A stretch of 6,618 nt of DNA, from assembly GCA_041639705.1 (NCBI GenBank), contig JBEQBT010000193.1, positions 1 to 6,618 of the forward strand, read 5' to 3'. Position 1 is the first letter of the stretch, and every line of letters starts with the position of its first letter. The position numbers were made by a program, and so were the translations under genes. This document shows, piece by piece, positions 1 to 5,431 of the stretch. This DNA comes from JARDZI01 sp041639705 (GTDB lineage Bacteria; Bacillota; Clostridia; Clostridiales; Caloramatoraceae). The notes under the pieces were generated by a model. That model was given only the letters and a program-made list of their open reading frames with translations. It was not told the origin of the DNA and searched no databases.

Positions 1-150
1 CCACATCAACAGGGCATTAACATGACAGGTGATATCTGCAACAATTGTGGAAATACTATATACCGCAAATGCCTCAAGCCGATGTGGGCATCGGCCACTA
101 CAGTGCCTGATTATGATCGCACCTTACGACGCATTTCCACACAACTATGA
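1..150 (+). CDS. C-terminal end of an unidentified protein with a CxxC motif (partial, left edge)
   Basis: Frame 1 is open from the first base to a TGA at 148-150 and gives the last 49 residues of a possible protein. Visible features are a CNNC pair at residues 13-16, another Cys at residue 24, and a basic end (YDRTLRRISTQL). The Cys pattern hints at a small zinc-binding segment, but one CxxC plus one Cys is weak evidence. By hand count the stretch is about 46 percent G+C, far above the rest of the window, and it uses CGC and CGA arginine codons where the neighbouring genes prefer AGA and AGG. That suggests foreign origin or a gene remnant. The other five frames are interrupted here. I recognise no family. 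After the stop the same frame stays open for another 25 codons to 226-228. Whether it is a real gene end, a decayed fragment or chance cannot be decided without upstream sequence. Confidence 0.35.
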   Translation, partial: PHQQGINMTGDICNNCGNTIYRKCLKPMWASATTVPDYDRTLRRISTQL

Positions 151-205
151 CTCATCAGGGGGATGGCTAAGGTGGTAATGGTAGAAATTACATTCATAAG
201 ACCAC

Positions 206-234
206 TTGTCAATGATTTGGATAGATGATATAAT
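206..234 (+). promoter_or_regulatory. Upstream sigma-A promoter of the tRNA cluster (P1)
   Basis: The -35 box TTGTCA (206-211) and the -10 box TATAAT (229-234) are separated by exactly 17 bp. TG at 226-227, one base before the -10, makes it an extended -10 as well. This is 5/6 and 6/6 against the sigma-A consensus with ideal spacing. Transcription should start near 241, giving a leader of about 110 nt before tRNA-Leu. No terminator is visible between here and the tRNA genes, so it most likely serves as the distal promoter of a tandem pair. A short unannotated RNA is the alternative. Confidence 0.65.
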
Positions 235-301
235 TCATAAATGTCAACAGATGAAAACATAATTTGTATATAAACTTCCAGCTAAAAAGGTTAAAAAGTT
301 A

Positions 302-330
302 TTGACGTAATATTAAAAAGATTATATAAT
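302..330 (+). promoter_or_regulatory. Proximal sigma-A promoter of the tRNA cluster (P2)
   Basis: TTGACG (302-307), a 17-bp spacer and a perfect TATAAT (325-330) form a near-consensus sigma-A promoter. The expected start is near 337, only about 16 nt before mature tRNA-Leu, which is typical of stable-RNA genes. The region upstream is AT-rich with short A and T runs, compatible with UP-element stimulation, though no specific UP consensus is claimed. Confidence 0.8.
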
Positions 331-352
331 TAATTATGTCGCGAGACAACAT

Positions 353-441
353 GCCGAAGTGGCGGAACTGGCAGACGCACAGGACTTAAAATCCTGCGAT
401 TGTTAAAGATCGTACCGGTTCGACCCCGGTCTTCGGCACCA
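353..441 (+). tRNA. tRNA-Leu (anticodon UAA)
   Basis: This is a complete cloverleaf with encoded CCA. The acceptor stem GCCGAAG (353-359) pairs with CTTCGGC (431-437), followed by discriminator A (438) and CCA (439-441). The anticodon stem CAGGA/TCCTG (380-384, 392-396) encloses the loop CTTAAAA, with anticodon TAA at 387-389, which reads UUA, a very common leucine codon in this AT-rich genome. A long variable arm with its own CGAT/ATCG stem (397-400, 409-412) marks it as a class II tRNA, as expected for leucine. It is the first gene of a three-tRNA cluster, six bases before the initiator tRNA. Confidence 0.97.
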
Positions 442-447
442 TATTTT

Positions 448-524
<77 letters not shown>

Positions 525-529
525 AGTTT

Positions 530-606
530 GGCGGCGTAGCTCAGTTGGCTAGAGCATTCGGTTCATACCCGAAGTGTCAGGGGTTCAAATCCCTTCGCCG
601 CCACCA
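530..606 (+). tRNA. Elongator tRNA-Met (anticodon CAU)
   Basis: The acceptor stem GGCGGCG (530-536) pairs fully with CGCCGCC (596-602), followed by A (603) and encoded CCA (604-606). The anticodon stem TTCGG/CCGAA encloses TTCATAC with anticodon CAT at 564-566. A CAU anticodon could also be tRNA-Ile2, the substrate of TilS encoded downstream. However, the body closely resembles the elongator tRNA-Met of Bacillus as I recall it, and the acceptor lacks the C4-G69 and C5-G68 pairs typical of Ile2. It is the last tRNA of the cluster, directly followed by the terminator. Confidence 0.92.
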
Positions 607-610
607 AGTA

Positions 611-636
611 AAGCAACTAATTGGTTGCTTTTTTTA
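611..636 (+). terminator. Rho-independent terminator of the tRNA cluster
   Basis: AAGCAAC (611-617) pairs with GTTGCTT (624-630), and a T-G pair can extend the stem to 8 bp. The T run continues to 635. It begins five bases after the CCA of tRNA-Met and separates the tRNA unit from spoIIE. Confidence 0.88.
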
Positions 637-813
637 TTACCTTTTTAGATATAATATACTACTTAACATAATAGTTTAAGTCGAAGTTTATTAATTAGCA
701 TACTAAAAGACTTTTATATGTCATAAAATTTTTATGATTAGTATACTCATAGTGACAAAAATTTTCGCATATAATTGGTATAATTACCTCACAAATTATC
801 GTGAGGTGGTTTT
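637..813 (+). promoter_or_regulatory. spoIIE upstream control region with possible Spo0A boxes and inverted repeats
   Basis: No gene is present. Three sequences match the 0A-box consensus TTTGTCRAA at 7 of 9 positions: TAAGTCGAA (677-685, +), TATGTCATA (717-725, +) and TTTGTCACT (751-759, - strand). The last overlaps the spoIIE -35. Short perfect inverted repeats are dense here: ACTTAA/TTAAGT (661-666, 676-681), TAAAAG-A-CTTTTA (704-716), TCATAAAA-T-TTTTATGA (721-737) and ACCTCAC/GTGAGGT (786-792, 801-807). The imperfect direct repeat ATTAGYATACT occurs at 694-704 and 737-747. In AT-rich DNA some of these will be chance; the one beside the -35 is the best supported. Confidence 0.5.
752..784 (+). 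promoter_or_regulatory. Candidate Spo0A-activated sigma-A promoter of spoIIE
   Basis: GTGACA (752-757, 5/6 to TTGACA) is followed after 21 bp by a perfect TATAAT (779-784). A 21-bp spacer is abnormal for sigma-A alone but is the known architecture of the B. subtilis spoIIE promoter, where Spo0A~P bound at 0A boxes around the -35 compensates. A reverse-strand 0A-like box (751-759) overlaps the -35. The expected start is near 791. A second TATAAT at 770-775 has no good -35 at 16-18 bp. Confidence 0.6.
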
Positions 814-3231
814 ATGATATATAAAAATGAATTAGTGCCTTATAAAAGAACTTTGAATGATAAAAAAACAGAAGAGAAAAAGACAGAAGAGAAAAAGAAA
901 ATTAAATACCTGTCGATAGGGAGTATTCTTTTTTTTCTATCGGCGTTTTTTACATCCAGAGTTTTTATTCTGGATACATTTATGCCATTTGGCATTGCTT
1001 TTTTTCTCGCTGCCTATGGAATGCTTGATAGGGAATTGGCAATAGCGTCAGGTTTTATTGGGATTTTAGGGTATCTTACAACATTTAAAGGCTACATATC
1101 CATTTCAAGAATGGTAGTGCTTATTTTACTTGTGTTGCTTGCCTTTATTTTTAATAATAAGGATAAGAATAGGATAGTCAAAATGTCTTCAGCTGGTTTT
1201 ATACTAAATTTAGCCCTGATAATTGTGTTTCGAGGAGTATTTATAGCTCGAGGGTTTTCGATGTTTGATTCAATACTTGCACTTGGAGAATCCATAATAC
1301 TTACTGCCTCAGCTTACATATTCAGCTATGGAATCCCACTATACTTTGATCACGGCAAGAGGAAAATACTATCGAGAGAAGAAATGATTTATATTGGACT
1401 TATGTTAGGAATTATTGTGTCTGGAATGTATGATATAAAATATATGTCTTTTTCACTAAAAAATATTTTAGGGTTCTTAATAGTTCTTGTAATGGGTTAT
1501 TCCGAGGGTGGAGCTATGGGGGCGGCAACAGGAGTTTCATTAGGACTCATTTCTACTATTTCTGATAGTACAATGCCAATATATTTAGGAATATATGCCT
1601 TTTGTGGTCTCATCAGTGGAGTATTTAGGGAACTTGGTAAACTTATCACTGGAATAGCATTTATAATTGCTGGTGGTATTATGGCTTTTTATACTGCTGG
1701 ACTTATAAATATAAATACAGGTGTAAGCTTAATATTTTATAATTCATTAGTTGCTGTAGTTTTATTTATGATAATCCCCAGTAAAAACTATGAAAAGCTT
1801 TCTGCACTAATAAATGATGAGAAAAGAACTGTACAGCTGCAAAAATCATATATAGAGAGAGTAAAGGACATAATGACATTAAAATTATTTAAAATATCAG
1901 GTACTCTTGCTAGCCTTTCAAATATTCTAGAGGAAAGTATTGAAAGTGAACTCTCAAATAAGGTTGAAATAGATGGACTTGTGGAAAAGCTTGCAGACAG
2001 GGTATGTTTTAATTGTGATAGTAAAAACCTATGCTGGAGAAAAGAAATGTACTACACCTATGACTCGTTCTTAGAGATTTTAAGAATTGTTGAGAAAAAT
2101 GGAAGCATTATAGCATCAGAAGTGCCTGATAGCTTAAATAGGAAGTGCATAAGACCTAATGAATTGTCTAAGCAGGCAAACTCTATATTTGAAATATTTA
2201 GATTGAATAATAAGTGGAAAAGAAAGCTGGTAAAATCAAGACTTGTTTTATCAGAACAGATAAAGGACATGTCAGGACTTGTAAGATCAATGATAGAGGA
2301 AGCCTCAACATCAATGGAATTTAAAAATGATATTGAGGAAGAAATTGCAATATCTCTTGATAAAAAAGGCTTGGATTTTGATGATATACTTGCAGTAAAA
2401 AATAATAGGAATAGATATGAAGTAACACTATATAGAAAACCATGCGCAGGACAACAAATATGCAATAAGGATTTTGTCAGTAGTATATCAAGAACACTTG
2501 GAGTTAGAATGGTTAGAGAAAACACAAAATGTAAAATTAACAAGGATTGCTCCATGTGTCAATTCAGATTGATTGAAGCAGTAAATTTTAACGTAATCAC
2601 AGCTATTTCAAAGTGCTCAAAGGAAGAAATATCAGGGGACAACTACTCCTTTGGGGAAGTTGGAGAAGGAAGGTATATGATAGCTCTTAGTGATGGTATG
2701 GGAAGTGGTGCTAGGGCTAACAATGAAAGCAGTATTACAATATCCCTTTTAGAAAAATTTATTGAAGCAGGATATGAAAGGAACGCAGCCATAAAAGCTA
2801 CAAATTCTGTACTAGTTTTTAGAGCAAATAATGAGTGCTATGCAACAATAGATCTTGGTATTATTGATTTGTATGAGGGTATAGGTGAATTTATAAAAAT
2901 TGGTTCGGCACCTACATTTATTAAATCCGGAATTGATGTTAGTATTCTTAATAGTACAACCCTTCCTGCTGGAATACTAGATGATATAGAAATTGAGAGC
3001 GAAATTGTAGAGCTAAAAAATGGAGATATGGTTGTTATGGTTACTGATGGAATAACAGATGCTGATAAGGAAACAAAGGAAAGGTGGGTTGTAAAACTCT
3101 TAAAGGAATATGATAGTGTTAATCCAAAGGAAATAGCGGATTATGTTTTGCTTAAAGCTAAGGAGAAATATAATGGAAGAATAAAGGATGACATGACAGT
3201 TGTAGTACTTAAGATTTGGAAATTGATGTAG
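814..3231 (+). CDS. spoIIE: Stage II sporulation protein E, membrane-anchored PP2C-type phosphatase
   Basis: SpoIIE dephosphorylates the anti-anti-sigma factor SpoIIAA~P at the polar septum and so activates sigma-F in the forespore; it also interacts with FtsZ during asymmetric division. The 805-residue product is close to the 827 of B. subtilis. A Lys/Glu-rich cytoplasmic tail (1-31) is followed by about ten hydrophobic segments (roughly 32-321), a central regulatory region (about 325-595) and a C-terminal PP2C domain (about 600-805). Metal-ligand motifs are DGMGSG (627-632), TDGITD (744-749) and DDMT (792-795). Cysteines cluster in the central region (C398, C401, C407, C445, C544, C550, C573, C579, C582). 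The ATG at 814 is supported by GAGGTGG (803-809), four bases upstream; that ribosome site lies in an inverted repeat. The tail holds a perfect 15-bp tandem duplication (868-897). A terminator follows directly, so it is probably monocistronic and driven by the Spo0A-type promoter. Confidence 0.97.
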   Translation: MIYKNELVPYKRTLNDKKTEEKKTEEKKKIKYLSIGSILFFLSAFFTSRVFILDTFMPFGIAFFLAAYGMLDRELAIASGFIGILGYLTTFKGYISISRMVVLILLVLLAFIFNNKDKNRIVKMSSAGFILNLALIIVFRGVFIARGFSMFDSILALGESIILTASAYIFSYGIPLYFDHGKRKILSREEMIYIGLMLGIIVSGMYDIKYMSFSLKNILGFLIVLVMGYSEGGAMGAATGVSLGLISTISDSTMPIYLGIYAFCGLISGVFRELGKLITGIAFIIAGGIMAFYTAGLININTGVSLIFYNSLVAVVLFMIIPSKNYEKLSALINDEKRTVQLQKSYIERVKDIMTLKLFKISGTLASLSNILEESIESELSNKVEIDGLVEKLADRVCFNCDSKNLCWRKEMYYTYDSFLEILRIVEKNGSIIASEVPDSLNRKCIRPNELSKQANSIFEIFRLNNKWKRKLVKSRLVLSEQIKDMSGLVRSMIEEASTSMEFKNDIEEEIAISLDKKGLDFDDILAVKNNRNRYEVTLYRKPCAGQQICNKDFVSSISRTLGVRMVRENTKCKINKDCSMCQFRLIEAVNFNVITAISKCSKEEISGDNYSFGEVGEGRYMIALSDGMGSGARANNESSITISLLEKFIEAGYERNAAIKATNSVLVFRANNECYATIDLGIIDLYEGIGEFIKIGSAPTFIKSGIDVSILNSTTLPAGILDDIEIESEIVELKNGDMVVMVTDGITDADKETKERWVVKLLKEYDSVNPKEIADYVLLKAKEKYNGRIKDDMTVVVLKIWKLM
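868..897 (+). repeat. Two perfect 15-bp tandem copies inside the spoIIE 5' end
   Basis: ACAGAAGAGAAAAAG occurs twice head to tail (868-882 and 883-897), in frame, encoding TEEKK twice (residues 19-28) in the cytosolic tail just before the first membrane segment. Because the unit is five codons, gain or loss of a copy would change tail length without breaking the frame. Confidence 0.9.
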
Positions 3232-3243
3232 TGTTAAATTCAG

Positions 3244-3298
3244 AACTAAAATACAGGATGATTTTTCAACTATGTCTTGTATTTTAGTTCCTTTTTTT
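3244..3298 (+). terminator. Rho-independent terminator after spoIIE
   Basis: AACTAAAATACA (3244-3255) pairs perfectly with TGTATTTTAGTT (3278-3289). The stem can be continued inward with G-T and G-C pairs to about 17 bp. CC and seven T residues (3292-3298) follow. It starts 13 bases after the spoIIE stop. No T run lies on the opposite side, so it acts in the forward direction only. Confidence 0.88.
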
Positions 3299-3438
3299 GT
3301 GTTAAAATTAATTTCATCAAAACTTTCTTTAAAAGCAATAATATTCTTTTATTTTGATATATTATTTGTTATAATTCTATTCATGAATAAAATGATTTCC
3401 ATTAGTACACCTAAATACATAATGAAAAAGAGTGGTAT
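3299..3438 (+). promoter_or_regulatory. tilS-hpt leader region with a possible 19-codon upstream frame
   Basis: This AT-rich stretch separates the spoIIE terminator from tilS. It contains the tilS promoter and a perfect 12-bp palindrome TATTCATGAATA (3378-3389) just after the -10. A 19-codon open frame runs from the ATG at 3383 to a TGA at 3440-3442 that overlaps the first tilS ATG in the ATGA arrangement. The small frame has no visible Shine-Dalgarno site, so I do not call it a gene. Confidence 0.45.
3367..3375 (+). promoter_or_regulatory. Extended -10 promoter of the tilS-hpt unit
   Basis: TGTTATAAT (3367-3375) is a perfect TATAAT with the TG extension one base upstream. The best -35 at 17 bp is TTTTAT (3347-3352), which is poor, so recognition would rest on the extended -10. 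The start is expected near 3382. It is the only good promoter between the spoIIE terminator and tilS. Confidence 0.55.
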
Positions 3439-4818
3439 ATGATGAGAGAAAAGGTTATTAGTACAATTGAGAAATACGGCATGATAGAAAAGGGAGATGG
3501 AATAGTTGTTGGACTATCTGGAGGTCCTGATTCTACATGTCTTATACACGTTTTAAGCACTATTAAGGAATTATATGATTTAAGAATATATGCAGTTCAT
3601 TTAAACCATATGATAAGGGATGAAGAGGCTCTAAGGGATGAACAATATTCTAAAAATTTAGCAAATACTCTGGATATACCTTTTTTCTCAAAACAAATTC
3701 CAATAGAAAACTATGCAAAGGACAAAAGAATATCCACTGAGGAAGCTGGAAGACTTTTGAGATACGATTTTTTTGATGAGATAGCAAGAAAAACTGGAGC
3801 CAAGAAAATTGCCCTTGCTCATAATATGAATGACCAGGCTGAAACAATGCTTATGCACTTTATAAGGGGTTCTGGTTTAAGTGGTATTAGTGGAATAAAA
3901 CCAGTAAGAGCAGGAAAGTATATAAGACCAATAATTGCCTGCAGTCGCATGGAAATTGAAGAGTACTGCAGCATAAATAACCTGAACCCAGTAATAGACA
4001 GTACTAATAAAGAAAACATATATACAAGAAATAGAGTGAGACTGGAACTTATCCCATACATTCAGAAATATTTTAATCCAAATTTGGTTGAAAGCCTTTA
4101 TAAGGTTTCTGATATAATTAGGGATGAGGATGAATACTTACATTCCAGAACATTTATAGAACTCGACAGGATTAAAACAGAAGATGGAGTAGATATTAAT
4201 TCCTTTAACCTCTTACATATTAGCTTAAGAAGGCGAATGATTAGAGTTATGATTGAAGGTGTTAAGGGAAATTTAGATGGAATTGAGAGTAAACACATAA
4301 CAGATTGTATAGAATTTATTGAAAAAAAACGTACTGGAAAAACAATAGCCCTTCCAGAGGGTATTGAATGCATAATACAGTATGAAGTGTTTAAAATAAG
4401 CAAAAAAGAGGAAATTAATGATTTTGAATACAGCCTAAAAATTCCAGGCAGTATATATATTAATGAGAGTGATTGTGTTGTAAATATAAAAATAATTAAA
4501 AAAAATGAATTGTACTTTATTGATAGTGAGTTTATTAAATATTTTGATTATGATAAAATGAAAGGTGATATGACAGCAAGGAATAAACGTGATGGTGATT
4601 TTATCTATCCTAAGGGAATGAAGGGTAGAAAAAAGATAAAAAACATTTTTATTGATAAAAAAATCCCAAGGGAAGTAAGAGAAAAAACTCTTCTTATAGC
4701 TCTGGAAAGCGAGGTAGTTTGGATATTTGGACTGAGGGATTCTAGAAAATATAAAGTAGATGAAAATACTAAATATGTGATAGAGATTGAAGTTAAAAGA
4801 GGTGCTAAGGATGAATAA
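3439..4818 (+). CDS. tilS: tRNA(Ile)-lysidine synthase
   Basis: TilS uses ATP and lysine to convert C34 of tRNA-Ile2 (CAU anticodon) to lysidine, switching it from methionine to isoleucine identity so that it reads AUA. It is cytoplasmic and normally essential. The 459-residue product fits the long two-domain form. The N-terminal PP-loop motif is SGGPDS (27-32). Family motifs follow: VHLNHMIR (53-60), AHNMNDQAET (127-136), the SGLSGI segment (145-150) and DSTN...YTRNRVR (187-201). The C-terminal tRNA-binding domain carries RDGDF (384-388) and KGMKGRKKIKNIFIDKKIP (392-410). Two ATGs are adjacent. A weak GAGTGG (3430-3435) is better spaced for the second (3442), so the true protein may be one residue shorter. 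It heads a unit with hpt, overlapping it by 8 bp. No tRNA-Ile2 gene is in the window; both CAU tRNAs here are methionine tRNAs. Confidence 0.97.
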   Translation: MMREKVISTIEKYGMIEKGDGIVVGLSGGPDSTCLIHVLSTIKELYDLRIYAVHLNHMIRDEEALRDEQYSKNLANTLDIPFFSKQIPIENYAKDKRISTEEAGRLLRYDFFDEIARKTGAKKIALAHNMNDQAETMLMHFIRGSGLSGISGIKPVRAGKYIRPIIACSRMEIEEYCSINNLNPVIDSTNKENIYTRNRVRLELIPYIQKYFNPNLVESLYKVSDIIRDEDEYLHSRTFIELDRIKTEDGVDINSFNLLHISLRRRMIRVMIEGVKGNLDGIESKHITDCIEFIEKKRTGKTIALPEGIECIIQYEVFKISKKEEINDFEYSLKIPGSIYINESDCVVNIKIIKKNELYFIDSEFIKYFDYDKMKGDMTARNKRDGDFIYPKGMKGRKKIKNIFIDKKIPREVREKTLLIALESEVVWIFGLRDSRKYKVDENTKYVIEIEVKRGAKDE

Positions 4819-5362
4819 AGATTTAGAAAAAATATTGCTTACAGAGAATGATATTGAATCAAGGGTTGAAGAGGTTGCAAATAAAATATCTAAGAATTAC
4901 CCTAATGGAGATGTTTTATTTATTGGTGTTTTAAAAGGATCTGTTTTCTTTATTACTGATCTTATGAGAAAAATGTCTGTAGATGTAAAAGTTGATTTTA
5001 TGGCTGTTTCGAGCTATGGAACCTCAAGTGAAACCTCGGGAGTTGTGAGGATACTAAAGGATTTGGACTCTGATATTGAAGGAAGAGATGTAATAATAAT
5101 AGAGGATATAATTGATACTGGAACAACATTGAAGTATCTATATGAATATCTAAAGGCTAGAAACCCAAGGACTTTAAAAATTTGCGCACTACTTGATAAA
5201 CCTGAAAGAAGAAAAGTGCATATTGTTGCTGATTACATTGGGTGTTCCATACCAGATAAATTTGTTGTTGGTTATGGACTAGATTATGCAGAAATGTATA
5301 GATATCTACCATATATTGGAATACTAAAAGAAGATGTTTACAAAAAGGAAATAAGTAGTTAA
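4811..5362 (+). CDS. hpt: Hypoxanthine-guanine phosphoribosyltransferase
   Basis: This purine-salvage enzyme transfers phosphoribose from PRPP to hypoxanthine or guanine, making IMP or GMP in the cytoplasm. From the ATG at 4811 it has 183 residues, matching the usual length of about 180. Motifs are LKG (41-43, pyrophosphate binding), DFMAVSSYG (62-70, flexible loop), the PRPP-binding EDIIDTGTT (98-106) and PDKFVVGYGLDYAEMYR (148-164, purine and metal binding). An in-frame ATG at 4787 would add eight residues but lacks a ribosome site. The 4811 start has AGAGGTG (4798-4804) six bases upstream and the expected N-terminus. It overlaps the end of tilS by 8 bp, implying translational coupling. In B. 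subtilis the equivalent HprT is reported to complex with TilS and activate ftsH, the next gene. No terminator separates hpt from ftsH. Confidence 0.96.
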   Translation: MNKDLEKILLTENDIESRVEEVANKISKNYPNGDVLFIGVLKGSVFFITDLMRKMSVDVKVDFMAVSSYGTSSETSGVVRILKDLDSDIEGRDVIIIEDIIDTGTTLKYLYEYLKARNPRTLKICALLDKPERRKVHIVADYIGCSIPDKFVVGYGLDYAEMYRYLPYIGILKEDVYKKEISS

Positions 5363-5391
5363 TTGTTTATATTTTAGAAATATGTTAAAAT
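5363..5391 (+). promoter_or_regulatory. Candidate promoter of ftsH in the hpt-ftsH gap
   Basis: TTGTTT (5363-5368), a 17-bp spacer and TAAAAT (5386-5391), with TG at 5383-5384 forming an extended -10, make a plausible sigma-A promoter. It begins at the base after the hpt stop, and the start would be near 5398. A weak -35 with an extended -10 fits a promoter needing help or giving moderate output. Read-through from the tilS promoter is also possible. Confidence 0.5.
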
Positions 5392-5431
5392 CAATAGAAC
5401 GTGACATAAAAATGTAATGAGGGGGGCTAAG

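Larger units (their letters stand above)
151..352 (+). other. Non-coding leader upstream of the tRNA cluster
   Basis: This gap contains two promoters (listed separately) and no convincing gene. A 21-codon frame starts at the ATG at 163 and ends with TGA at 226-228; its stop overlaps the upstream promoter's extended -10. The G-rich run before that ATG abuts it with no spacer, so translation is unlikely. Just before tRNA-Leu, bases 337-348 can fold as a 4-bp stem (TGTC/GACA) closed by a GCGA loop of the stable GNRA type. It would lie in the primary-transcript leader removed by RNase P. Confidence 0.6.

Noticed and set aside
530..606. Possibility that the third tRNA is tRNA-Ile2 (CAU), the TilS substrate
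   Set aside because: Acceptor bases 4-5 are G-G instead of the C-C expected for Ile2, and the body fits elongator tRNA-Met.
650..655. TATAAT shortly after the tRNA terminator as a spoIIE promoter
   Set aside because: The position for a -35 falls within the terminator stem and has no resemblance to TTGACA.
2058..2555. Reverse-strand open frame (165 codons) opposite spoIIE
   Set aside because: It lies wholly inside the conserved central part of SpoIIE, with no ribosome site or family resemblance; an AT-rich shadow frame.
3354..3375. TTGATA with TATAAT upstream of tilS as a standard promoter
   Set aside because: The spacer is only 10 bp, too short for sigma-A; the -10 is better explained as an extended -10 promoter.
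4787..4810. Upstream ATG that would lengthen Hpt by eight residues
   Set aside because: It has no ribosome site, a 32-bp overlap with tilS and an atypical N-terminus; the ATG at 4811 has AGAGGTG at proper spacing.
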